Shown one piece after another: positions 20,881-29,761 of a stretch of DNA of 38,135 nt. Both the position numbers and the translations under genes were made by a program. The notes beneath the pieces are model-generated. The model had not been told where the DNA came from. It searched no databases and saw only the letters and a list, made by a program, of their open reading frames with translations. Position 1 is the stretch's first letter, and every line of letters begins with the position of its first letter. Location: contig MU835556.1 of the NCBI GenBank assembly GCA_029204225.1, positions 1 through 38,135 of the forward strand, written 5' to 3'. This DNA comes from Diphasiastrum complanatum (Eukaryota > Streptophyta > Lycopodiopsida > Lycopodiales > Lycopodiaceae).

Positions 20881-21560
20881 ACGATGATATAGAGAGAGAG
20901 AATATGATCTTACAATTTGCAAACAACCTCCTTCCACGTGTCCAGATTTTCAATCGAAGCATGTGGAAGGAAAACCATATTGGCATGCAAACACATCTAT
21001 TATGTGTTTTTGTGTGTTTGTGGACTAGACTAGAATAGCAACATGTACATCCATCAACCCCTATTGACTAATGTTGAAGTGCTTCAAGCACTATTAAAAC
21101 AACGAACATTTCGGTGATGTAACTTTTAGTTTTGAAAGATGTCCATGCATGAGGAACATGACATGGAGAAAATTAATGTTCGGATTTTAGTTGTTGGCCA
21201 TTTGCATTCAAAAAAAGAACGAGTAATATGATAGAATCTTACATGAGTTATATGATAGTGAGTATCAAGGCATTTTTTGTATTGTTGCATATATTTTTGT
21301 ATCATTGCTTTTACTTTTGAGAAACAAGGTGTTTCTGTTCTTATTAAAAGTCTATAACCTATAATAAAAAACTACAGTAATTGAACATCCCAACATTTTT
21401 GTTATCTGACGTTCATTGGCGATGTTTTGTATTTGAATCTTGTTGCACGCTTTGTCATTTAAGAGCTTTGTCATGCAAAAGCCCACAAAGTTATATTTTG
21501 GGCCTCATACCAGCATTTTGTTTGGTTATTTACCTGATCAACATCATGAAAGATTGGATT
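20881..21560. other. No gene seen
   Basis: AT-rich DNA without supported coding sequence. The first ~300 bp may be the decayed 3' end of the transposase-like gene; the rest shows no recognisable structure. Confidence 0.5.
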
Positions 21561-22117
21561 TAAATATTGGATCTATGATTAATTTCCTTGGCTACAGAAA
21601 GCTCGCCAACTAAATTTTGCTCCAAAAAGCTCGCTTTCAATAGCTCGCCAAAAGATCAACCCCCAATATCTAGCAACCACAAAGAAAGCCTGAGAGATGG
21701 AGGAAAAGAGATAGAGAGCAAGGACATTCCACATCCACTTCATAAGAGGACCAACCTGCTTGTATTGAAATGAAAATGAAACATGTTTTACAAACTCAAG
21801 TTTGCTCCTATTTATAGTAGCCAATTCTAACCTAAATTCCAAAAAATGGAGAAAACTCAATTCAAAAATTGGAGGGAACCAATTTGAATTTCAATTTTAA
21901 ACCAGTTTTGGTGGGAGACCCAACTTTATTCACTAATTTGACATTTAGGCCCTATGACATTAAAAGTCCCGCAAAAAGGCCTAAAGTCCTTTTATTAACT
22001 TGTAACTAAATAAATAACTATGTGATCATCGAGTTGGAATTACACACGCAGGGTGCCAAATCCCTCTACTTATTAACTAGGGTTAGAGTTGCCTCAATAT
22101 CCGCAAACCCTCTAACA
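21561..22117 (-). repeat. Putative minus-strand 3' LTR (Gypsy-like)
   Basis: On the minus strand TTTTGATGGGGGATAC (22118-22133) looks like a polypurine tract, and the LTR would then begin TGTTAGAGGG at 22117. A TATA box, TATAAATA, lies at 21809-21816 on the minus strand. The far end is uncertain (about 21561). The sequence at 21579-21860 is open in one frame but reads as untranslated LTR sequence. Confidence 0.5.
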
Positions 22118-22133
22118 GTATCCCCCATCAAAA

Positions 22134-22860
22134 TAAACTAGAGAACATGTCATGTACTTTTAGTACATCAGTGCTTTTCAAGGCAATATAATATCCATTG
22201 TAAGCTTTGTAGGCCCAAAAGGAGCTATTAGCCTTAAGAACAAGGTGGTTCTCTCTTTAGGCCCTCCAAAGTAATTAATAAGGATAATAGGTCAACGAAG
22301 GCCCAATGTAGCCTAAATAATACTTAACAAGGGCTACTATCCCTCGAGATAGTTAAGTTGAGTTAAGTAAGAGCATTGTCTATAACTAGGCAAGAGACAT
22401 CATTTTGTGAATCTTTTGGCTCATTTGCAAGTGAGAGCTTCTAGCTTCCTTGTGAATGTGAGCCATAGGGATCTCCATTGCTAGGTCTCATGTGACCTAT
22501 CTACATGAATCCATGCCCATTTACATTGCTTTGTACTCTTCTTTTCATTGCTAATGTGATTCCATTGAGATCTCATTGTTTCTAGTTTTCTATGGATATG
22601 CTATCTTGAATGCTTTGTAATTTTCTTGCTCTCAGCTTTACTTCCATTGTAATTGCTATTTTGGCACATGACATTTCCTGGAATCAGAGCATAGATCCAT
22701 GATTCATGATGATTCTATGAGAATTCCATTAGATTTGATGAGTTTATTGTTTTTGTAGCTTTCTTTTTGCTAATTTTTAGCTTTGAGTTTCTCATTTCTG
22801 TTCAGACGAATTTTTGACATTAAATTTCATTTTTTATTTCTAATTTGACTCAATACCTTT
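22134..22860 (+). other. Non-coding DNA with a possible LTR end and primer-binding site
   Basis: No gene seen. At 22680-22692 the string TGGAATCAGAGC differs at one base from the Copia primer-binding site TGGTATCAGAGC found elsewhere here, so the DNA to its left (about 22140-22679) may be a plus-strand LTR. The expected CA just before the site is not clear (the preceding bases are CATTTCC), which weakens the call. Confidence 0.3.
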
Positions 22861-23430
22861 TTAGAGCTTTGTTTTACCTTTCTTTTGAACCAATTTGCAA
22901 GGCATTTGGATAAGAAATGCAAAAGTTATTGCACTTTTTCCAAAAGCTGTCAAAATAGGTGACTAGAATTTTGCTTTCACTTGATTTGAACTTTTCAGAT
23001 TTGATCTGAGTTTTAATTTCTAGTTTCTTTCCATAGGACTTTAGAGCATTTTCTTATCTTTGATCTGATCTATATGGCAGGTCATTTGGATTAGTATCCA
23101 AAAAGTTATGAAAATTCTTGATTCCTACCTCTAGTTTTGTTAGTTTTCTTTCTTCAAAACTTTTAGTCCTGTTCTGTGAATAATTTGACCTACCAAATCA
23201 CATTCAATCATTGATCTGATACTGTAGTCTGATAGAGCTTGCTGTTACTTTTTAGAGGTACTGAGTTTGTTTGATTTGGATCAATATTGAGAAAGTTATG
23301 ATCAAATTTGTGGAGATGGGTCAGAATTGCCAGAATTTTGAAATTTTTTTTGTGGATTCTTTCTAAGTGAGAGAGAAGTACTTCAAGTTTCAATTCTGAA
23401 GTTTCATGTCCTTTGTAAATTTTTTGTGAT
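22861..23430 (+). repeat. Degenerate ~180-bp tandem repeat, about three units
   Basis: Each unit has TAGAGC (22862, 23042 and about 23233), followed 50 to 60 bp later by TTTGGAT plus about 10 bp and then AAAGTTAT. Spacing is about 180 and 190 bp. Between these anchors the units are weakly similar. The stretch follows the possible primer-binding site, so it may be an element leader. Confidence 0.45.
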
Positions 23431-23460
23431 TTCTTCAATTTGAAGTTTGATTTAAAAAAA

Positions 23461-23525
23461 AAAAACCAAACCTAACCTAACCCTACCTACCTACAGCCCT
23501 ACCCTACGCGACCTAACCTAACCCT
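23461..23525 (+). repeat. Telomere-like CCTAA-rich tract
   Basis: About 60 bp of imprecise repeats of CCTAA, CCCTAA and CCTAC (two blocks of CCTAACCTAACCCTA separated by CTACCTACAGCCCTACCC). It is followed by a pyrimidine-rich CTCTCGCTCCCTCTCTC run. The pattern resembles degenerate telomeric DNA or a telo-box-rich 5' UTR but is not the exact plant repeat CCCTAAA. Confidence 0.6.
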
Positions 23526-23597
23526 AATTCTCTCGCTCCCTCTCTCTCATCCTTCAATCATTTATACGTGATAGTGCGCTGGTCATTATTAGAATTA

Positions 23598-23850
23598 TCC
23601 AACAGCGACTACCGTCCCAATCATGGATTTTTCTTTAGCTGTTTCGGTGAGCAATACACCTCCTGCAGATTTTCCCTCGGCTTCAGCAACTTTGATAAGA
23701 ACCCTCTCATTGATTGGCTTCAAATCTTTGATGTCATCACCAGAAAGAAGCCCAACAATGTCATCTTCTTTTAGCAAAAGATGATCAGTGCCATTGAATT
23801 TCACTTCAGTTCTAGCACATTTTGAGTATACAATAGTATCGCCAATCGTT
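23598..23850 (-). pseudogene. CPN20: Fragment of chloroplast co-chaperonin CPN20
   Basis: The minus-strand frame reads TIGDTIVYSKCARTEVKFNG, then LKEDDIVGLL, DIKDLKPINERVLIKVAEAE, GKSAGGVLLTETAKEK and IGTVVAVG, followed by a stop. This is the end of the first GroES-like domain, the linker, and the start of the second GroES-like domain of the plastid two-domain Cpn10 protein that partners the plastid Cpn60 chaperonin. GGVLLT is the mobile-loop motif that contacts Cpn60. The family protein is about 250 residues; only about 85 are here, with no start codon, transit peptide or C-terminus. At its upstream end it merges in another frame with the pinin fragment. Either a captured genomic fragment or a decayed copy. 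Confidence 0.85.
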
Positions 23851-24028
23851 TTGATTCCTGAGCCTTTTGTTCTACCCTACGCAATGAATCAGATCTGCGC
23901 AAGAAAAAAAAAAAAGCCTCAGATGATGACATCATTATGTCTTCTTTCTTGAATCGCTTCAAAGTACCCAAGAGTGCTCCAAACATTCTACGGTTCCTCT
24001 TTGCCAGACTAGGATCTTCTACCACCAG
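23846..24028 (-). pseudogene. PNN: Fragment of pinin (Pinin/SDK/memA domain)
   Basis: The minus-strand frame reads VVEDPSLAKRNRRMFGALLG, then TLKRFKKED, a short SSSEA, four Phe from a poly-T run, and RRSDSLRRVEQKAQESKRL. RNRRMFGALLGTLKRFKKED is the hallmark start of the pinin/SDK/memA domain of a nuclear splicing-associated protein, and RR.DSLRR.EQKA is its usual continuation. The poly-T run followed by TTGCGCAG looks like the end of an intron left between two exon pieces, so the fragment came from genomic DNA and not from an mRNA copy. It has no ATG and ends where CPN20 sequence begins in another frame. Confidence 0.75.
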
Positions 24029-24201
24029 ATAATGATTATTCCCACGCCAGCCAAAAACACAGAGATAAGGCCACCCCAGAACTCATTGATTCAACTTCTG
24101 ATGCCTTCCACCACTGCCAATTGCCTCAACCCGAATGCAAATTCACAGACAAACATGCCTACTGGATCTGAATCCGCAAACAAAAGCAAAAACTCAATAC
24201 T
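24022..24201 (-). pseudogene. Unassigned stretch between the host-gene fragments
   Basis: On the minus strand 24087-24022 encodes a hydrophobic stretch of about 20 residues (EFWGGLISVFLAGVGIIII), like a membrane span. 24160-24095 reads DPVGMFVCEFAFGLRQLAVV before a stop. These may be further captured exons or intron sequence of the neighbouring fragments. I do not recognise either peptide. Confidence 0.3.
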
Positions 24202-24288
24202 ACCATGGAAGTTGTTCTCTTTTTTGTACATGTGCATAGATCCACCCTTTCCAAAAGAGCATCCATCTTGACATAATTCCCTCTCTCT
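24202..24288 (-). pseudogene. Fragment of pyruvate dehydrogenase E1 alpha
   Basis: The minus-strand frame reads REREL, QDGCSFGKGGSMHMYKKEN and NFHG. GKGGSMHMY is the very conserved motif of the E1 alpha subunit of the pyruvate dehydrogenase complex (thiamine diphosphate enzyme); the usual next residues GGHGIVGAQ are absent. Directly after the His codon the sequence reads GGTAGTATTG, a plausible splice donor, so homology may stop at an exon border. About 28 of some 390 residues remain. Mitochondrial and plastid forms cannot be told apart from this piece. Confidence 0.72.
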
Positions 24289-24309
24289 CGGTCTTGTCAC
24301 TTAACTACT

Positions 24310-24812
24310 CGGTTTGCTCCAACTTCTGTAATCAGACAAAATATTCATTGATTATCAAAGGTATCTGAATTTCCTCCTAGCTAGCGATCTTCCCTGTTTA
24401 TTTCATTTGGAAAGGTGGGTTGCAGGACGATTATTAGCTACGTTTGCAGCATTGTAGCCGCTCGCCTTGTTCTCTTTGGACTTTGACTTGACAATCACAA
24501 TAATCTCTCTCTAAGCTGCATCCAACACGTGTGGGACAGCTCATTGTACTCTCTATATCCACTTTGGATAAGGTCTATCAAGTTTGCCACATCATCCATT
24601 GGTGGTTTGTGTTGACCTTCTAGATTCCTACAATTTAGGACCTAACTCCTATAATTTAGGAGATGTCATATTAGACTCAAATGAAAGCTAATCAAAATGG
24701 ATCTAAATATTACAAGTGTCATTTCACACGTGTGGACAGGTCCTCACATATGTGGATCCACATAGATGTCAAAATACATCAAAAACCATGTGAAAATTGC
24801 TTAATTCTAACA
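24310..24812 (-). repeat. Non-coding DNA and 3' LTR of the minus-strand Copia
   Basis: On the minus strand an LTR starts at 24812 with TGTTAGAATTAAGC, right after the polypurine tract ATTGAGGAGGAG (24813-24824). Its other end is not recognised; it may lie anywhere between about 24310 and 24600. Within it ACACGTGTGG...ACAG occurs twice (24525 and 24726), each with a CACGTG G-box. No gene is supported here. Confidence 0.55.
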
Positions 24813-24819
24813 CTCCTCC

Positions 24820-26001
24820 TCAATTTTTACATGATACAACTATAGTACATCTATCTACAACTCCTAAGGCTGATCTTAACTTGATAAATGAAGCCTTTGG
24901 CAAGTCTTTAGTGAGTAGATCAACAAGGCAATCTGAAAAAGACACATGATGTAGCTTGATCTCCTTTGCTTGAACCTTTTCCCTCACAAAATGGTAAGCA
25001 ATATCTATGTGCTTGCTCCTTGCATGGAATGTGGGATTGGTTGCTAATGCTTGGCTTGATTGGTTGTCACAAAATATTATTGCCTGCTCCTCGGCCTCCA
25101 TGACTTGCAACTCCACCAAAAGCCTCTTCAACCATAGGATCTCCTTTGTTGTGGATGTTAGTGCCTTGTATTCCGATTCGGTTGAAGATAGAGAAATAGT
25201 ATCTTGCTTTTTGGAAAGCCAAGACATTATGCCATTGCAAAGGAAGGTAACAAAAGCACTTGTGGACCTCCTATCCACCTTATCACCTGCAAAATCAGCA
25301 TCCAAATATGCCCTTAAGGCAAGATTAGGTCCATCATATAAAATGCCAAAGTTCTTGGTGGCCGAGATGTACCTCAACACCCTTTTTGCATTTTTCGAGT
25401 GACAAACCAATGGATTTTGCACAGATTGGTTTAGTTTGTCTACACTATAACTTAGATTAGGTTTAGTTATAGTAAGATAGATCAAGGAGCCTACAAGTCT
25501 CCTATATAGTGTGATGTCCTCAAAGGATGCTTCATCATCACTATTGGAAACTTTTACATTTTGCTCCATAGGAGTTTCTACTCCTTTACAATCTTTCATT
25601 TCAAACTTTTCTAAGATAGAAGAAGCATATTTGGATTGACAAATAAAACTCAAATCCTTGCCTCTTGAAAGTTCTATTTCTAATATGAAATGAATATTAC
25701 CAAGATCCACCATCTTAAACTCCTTAAACAATGCTACTTTCACTTCTTGTATACCATCAAGCTCATTTCCACTAAGGATAATATCATCAACATACAAAAT
25801 GAGAATGATGATTTTACCATCATTAAATCTTAAGTACAAAGAAAGATTATAAGCACTTACAACAATCTTAATAGAGTTCAAGAAAGTATTCAACCTAGAG
25901 TACCAAGCTCTAGGTGCTTGCTTAATCCTATAAAGGCTTCTTAGCAACAAACACACTTTTTTCTCTTGATCTTCTTTGATGAAGCCCTCGGGTTGCCTCA
26001 T
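24820..26001 (-). pseudogene. Copia RT C-terminal half and RNase H, catalytic residues intact
   Basis: 393 open codons, the longest frame in the window. It begins RQPEGF, then SLYRIKQAPRAWYSRL, and LYVDDIILSG (YVDD catalytic pair, residues 70-73). RNase H follows with YLDADFAGD (Asp 234), SSTESEYKAL (Glu), IFCDNQSSQAL (Asp 312) and SDCLVDLLTKDLP (last Asp 361), all landmarks kept. It ends RSALGVV..., and the polypurine tract overlaps the stop, as in full-length Copia elements. It is shifted by one frame from the RT N-terminal half at 26317-25928. It looks younger than most elements here. Confidence 0.93.
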
Positions 26002-26338
26002 GAAAATCTCCTCTTAAATATCCATTGAGAAAAGAATTAGTCACATCAAGTTGAAATAGAGGCCAATTGAAAGTAGTCGCAAGAGAAATAATCAACCTTA
26101 TGGAAACTAGCTTAGCAACAGGAGGAAAAGTTTGATCAAAATCTACTCCCTTGGTTTGCAAGAACCCCTTTGCCACTAGCCTTGCCTTGTGTTTGTTGAT
26201 GCTCCCATCTTGATTGTACTTCAATCTATAGATCCATTTGCACTCAAGCGGCTTTCTTCCATGAGGAAGATCCACAATGATTTTCCATAAGAGCATCATA
26301 CTCCTTTTGCATGGCATCCCTCCATTCTTGTGACTCCA
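25985..26338 (-). pseudogene. Copia RT N-terminal half
   Basis: Minus-strand frame with SQEWRDAMQKEYDALMEN near the SINE border, then LPHGRKPLECKWIYRLK, KARLVAKGFLQTKGVDFDQTFPP and PLFQLDVTNSFLNGYL (first catalytic Asp). After a frameshift near 25990-26010 the reading passes to the RQPEGF frame. A second shift lies around NHCGSSS. Upstream it is cut by the SINE at 26339. Confidence 0.85.
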
Positions 26339-26439
26339 CCCAACGGGGTTGGCTCAGTTGGTTGGCTTGGCATCCAAAGTTTCTTTGGTCCCAGGTTCGA
26401 GCCTCCCCTTGGAAACCAAGAAGCATTCTTGTGACTCCA
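26323..26439 (+). repeat. 16-bp target duplication around the SINE
   Basis: CATTCTTGTGACTCCA occurs at 26323-26338 and again at 26424-26439, perfectly identical, directly on both sides of the 85-bp insert. In the Copia reading this duplicates part of the SQEWRD-coding sequence. Confidence 0.93.
26339..26423 (+). mobile_element. Short tRNA-derived SINE inserted in the Copia pol
   Basis: 85 bp with RNA polymerase III promoter boxes: A box TGGCTCAGTTGG (26350-26361) and B box GGTTCGAGCCT (26394-26404). The GGGG near the start and CCCC near the end could pair as an acceptor stem. The flanking 16-bp perfect duplication shows retroposition by LINE-type machinery. No poly(A) tail is seen (the 3' end is TTGGAAACCAAGAAG), so it may be truncated or belong to a SINE type without a long tail. 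It is not a functional tRNA gene: the anticodon arm cannot be drawn convincingly. Confidence 0.85.
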
Positions 26440-26750
26440 TAGCTTCTTTAAAGCAACTTGGCTCATCAAACATAGAAGTTAGAAAAGTGTAAGAGGTAAG
26501 TGAATGAAGATCTTCCCTTTGTTCACCTTTGTCAACATAGGTGAGCCTTGAGGGCTCGGCCTTCCTTCTTCTAGATCTCTTTGGAGTCCTTGAATCTTGA
26601 GATGGATCTTCAAGATCGTGATCAAATGTAGGCTCCTCCTCAAACCTTACAAGATCCTTGACATAAGATGGATTAGAAGCTTTCTCATTCAACTTGTAGT
26701 AGTTACCTTCATCACATTCTTACTCGACAGATTCCTCCAGAACCCACATA
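26424..26750 (-). pseudogene. Copia integrase-RT linker
   Basis: Minus-strand frame with FEEEPTFDHDLEDPSQDS, PKRSRRRKAEPSRLTYVDKG and TFLTSMFDEPSCFKEAMES, matching the linker of the nested element at 5460-5700 (PSRLTYDEKGK, FLTSFDEP). It is broken on the right by the SINE and ends on the upstream side near 26750, where recognisable pol is lost. Confidence 0.75.
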
Positions 26751-28084
26751 TGTTACTCACATATCTCACCGAGATCTTGTAACTCCACTACAAAAGATTT
26801 TCTATTCCTCATGAGTAAATAACATATCCGAAAAATCTCTGAGATGAATAACATTCACTCTCAACAGTTTTTCAATCCAACTTACCTCTAATTACATAAT
26901 TTCTTCCACTCAATCAACCTCTCTCTGATCTTAGTACGTAAACTAAGATTAGGTTGACCCAATATAGAACTCTCAGACTTAAATTTTGATCAAACTTACT
27001 TCTATTCCAATCAAAATGAAATTAGTAACCTTTGACCTTTTACTGTACTACTTATAGATAATGATTCAAATTCCAAACTTGTTCAAGATTGTCCACACAA
27101 TCCCTAGAGAATTCCTCTTTTTTGAAAAGTTCTAATTAGGCATCTTACTCTGAACATAATAGTCTTTCAGAGGAATAACTTCATTTTGGAAAGAATTCAT
27201 ATAAACTAGTCTGATGTCTTATATTCAAGAAATTATTAAGAAGTAGAGGATTAATTAAAAAAGCGAGAAATAGGTTTGAGAGCCTCTGATTTTGTAAATA
27301 ATGAGATACCACTTTGGGATCTAGATTAAACCTCAAAAATTTTCAAAATACCTCACATTTGATCGAATGGTTTTCTTCTTTCCCATATCGCGACTAGGTA
27401 CTAAAACACACCATTGATTATCAGATCTTTACAGTCCTAGAATTCTCTTTCCAAAATTACTGATGTCCCATACCATCAGCTTTTCCTTCCAGAAAACCCT
27501 TAACTACCTCATCTGATATTCTAGAGATCCACTGATCATCTAGTTGTCCTATATTTATATAGAATATTATCTCTTGTTTCCAAACACGGGAGAATCCAAT
27601 TTATTTGGATGACTGGCATGCCTATCAGATGGATACCACAAATCCACATCTGACCTTGTGATCTAAGCAGAAGAATTAACACGGTTTACTATTACATTCT
27701 AATCTTTTCTGGTTAATGAATAAGTTTCAAATCCCCTACTGATGCATCAAATCTAGGGACAAGCTTCTGTCAACTAACAGATCCAATGTAATCCCCGTAT
27801 CAGATTCCACTTCTAACATTACAATTGACATCCAAAACTGCGGATAACTCAATGGTTACAAAGATGTGCTTTGCATGCCAGTTTGACATTTGGTTAGTAA
27901 CATTAGGAATCGGACATTGTTTTGATTTTTTCGATTTCGATTGCCTTTTGTACTAACAGTCAAAAATTTTCGAATTACGTAAAATAAAGCAACAACTAAG
28001 TCAGAATTGGTCAAATTACATGTCAGAGTATCAAGTTCTGCCATGATTGCTTCATCTAGAAATCCTATTTTGCCTTTCGAAAAT
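26751..28084. other. No gene; decayed AT-rich repeat DNA
   Basis: Over 1.3 kb without a supported gene on either strand. The texture resembles 1-1734 and 37580-38135, but I could not align it clearly with either. The short open frame at 27856-28044 (minus) has no recognised features. Confidence 0.45.
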
Positions 28085-28440
28085 GAATCTCAAAACATTG
28101 ACAAAGCACTTATTAGTCCACAAGGAAATGAATGGAGAAAGGCTTTAAATGTAGAATACTCATCACTCATTAAAAATAATACTAACTTCTCTTCCTCCTA
28201 GAAGAAAAGTAGTTGGATGCAATTGATTTTAAAAAGAAAAGTCAATTCCGATGGTACACTTAATCATTATAAGGTACGATTAGTCGCCAAAGGATATTCT
28301 CAAGTAGAAGGTATTGATTATAACAATAATTTCTCTCCAGTTGTGAGAATGACATCCATAAGAGTTCTTTTAGCTATCCATCTTGTAACATGCTTTAGTT
28401 GGAGCATCTTCATTCCACTAATTATGCTAGTAGGAATATA
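28085..28440 (+). pseudogene. Copia RT N-terminal scrap
   Basis: It reads NEWRKALNVEYSSLIKNN, then a stop, then SDGTLNHYKVRLVAKGYSQV, EGIDYNNNFSPVVRMTSIRVLLAI. These are the opening motifs of a Copia RT; the usual CKWVF is degraded (CNWF-like), and ETFSPV has become NNFSPV. It ends before the first catalytic Asp region. No other part of this element is nearby. Confidence 0.8.
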
Positions 28441-29129
28441 AGATAATTGCCTTCCAGCACATGGCCAGAAGCTAGCCATCAGTAAATTTCAGTTCAGCAG
28501 CTCAGTTGATCAAAATCCTTAGATCAATTTTGGATTTTGATCTGTTGCTTGAAAGTTAAATCTAGATAAATCACCTTTCTTAAGTATCATTGAACCATAT
28601 ATCATTACCACTAGTCATTCTAGTAACTGGTTGGTGCATTGTAATCGACAAGCCCTCAATTACATCATGCCCATAAAAGCCATGGATCATGGAACACCCT
28701 GTACAGCCCATGAGAAGGAGGGGTTAAGAATAATGTATGATACCATATAATTTAAGTAAAATGTGTAGTTGTTCTCCTTGTACTACCCATGAGAGCTAGG
28801 AAATTTACTTTATACTATAGATTATCTATGAAACAAGAATTGTGGTTATATACCTGGCCTCAAACTCAATGGCCAAATAACCCATATGTAACATCACCCT
28901 TTGAATATGCAACTGATTGAGGTAATGATTGAAAGCATTGAGTAAGTCATTCACAAAAAAATGAAACCAAAAAATACTATCAGACGTTCATACAGCTTTG
29001 CCTGGAGGTTGACAGTGGGACACTCTCTCCCTTGGTAGTGGACTCTCTATCAAAAATGGCCATTTCTAGTCATCTGGCCGTTTGAAGGTTGTAACCATTT
29101 CTAGCCTTTGGGGGGATCCCAAGGGAAAT
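28441..29129. other. No gene seen
   Basis: AT-rich non-coding DNA without recognisable repeats or reading frames of note. Confidence 0.5.
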
Positions 29130-29752
29130 TTTGAAATTTTATTTTTCCCCCTTCCTCCTCGTGCTAACCCCCCCTCTCCTCTCTCTTTCTCTCTCTCTCT
29201 CTCTCAACTGACATTCTCTCTGGACTTTTTGCATACACAAACAAAAAAACCCTAAACTATACATTGCGTTGATGCCCCAGCCCGCTATAGAAGAACCTGT
29301 GGAAGAAATTCTCCCAGCTTCCACGTTTTCTGAACACATCACCTCTTTGCATGCAGAGCTCGTGATAGAGCAGCATCTGTTACTCTGTCATTGATTCTTC
29401 AAAGTAGAAAGTTGCAACGTGCTGGCCTCTAACACGATTGGCCAAACATTGTCAAAAACCCTACACATTATCACCAATCATATTGCGGGATTCGCACATC
29501 ACAGGGTACATCTCTCTCTCTCTCTCTCTCTCTCTCCCCCAAATGCTCTCACTCCTCCAGACGCACACATACATGCTCCGCTCCTGCAGACGCACATCTT
29601 TTGGCGCTCCATCGATCAGACTTTTGGCCCTCCATCAATCTGATCCCAGTCTCTCCATCGATCTGATTTCGCTCTCTCCATCGAACAGACTTTTGAGTCT
29701 CCATCGATAGCTATTGCAGGCAGTAGCAGAGGTATACTCGCTCCAGGTAATG
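29130..29752 (+). promoter_or_regulatory. Promoter / 5'-UTR-like stretch with telo-box
   Basis: A sharp change in composition: pyrimidine-rich tracts (29157-29206 and 29512-29537), a telo-box AAACCCTAAA at 29247-29256, more CT tracts, and CAG followed by GTAATG at about 29746, a good splice-donor context. In plants such pyrimidine patches plus a telo-box are common at starts of housekeeping genes, often with a non-coding first exon. No matching coding exon is visible downstream, so it may be a stranded or captured promoter. The call is inference from composition. Confidence 0.35.
29607..29710 (+). repeat. CTCCATCGATC minisatellite, about five units
   Basis: Units of 21 to 25 bp, each starting CTCCATCGAT or CTCCATCAAT and followed by CAGACTTTTG or CTGATTTC-like sequence; the last unit is partial. 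Confidence 0.8.
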
Positions 29753-29761
29753 TTTCCATTT

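Noticed and set aside
21579-21860. 93-codon minus-strand frame
   Set aside because: It follows a TATA box inside a putative LTR and has no recognisable motif; best seen as untranslated LTR sequence.
23461-23525. True telomere array
   Set aside because: The units are irregular and only about 60 bp long; the exact plant repeat CCCTAAA is not repeated in tandem.
23598-24288. A working multi-exon host gene
   Set aside because: The pieces come from three different proteins in different frames, lack starts and most domains, and cannot be joined by normal splice sites into one sensible protein.
26350-26404. tRNA gene
   Set aside because: The A and B boxes are good, but no proper anticodon arm can be drawn, and the 16-bp target duplication shows a retroposed SINE.
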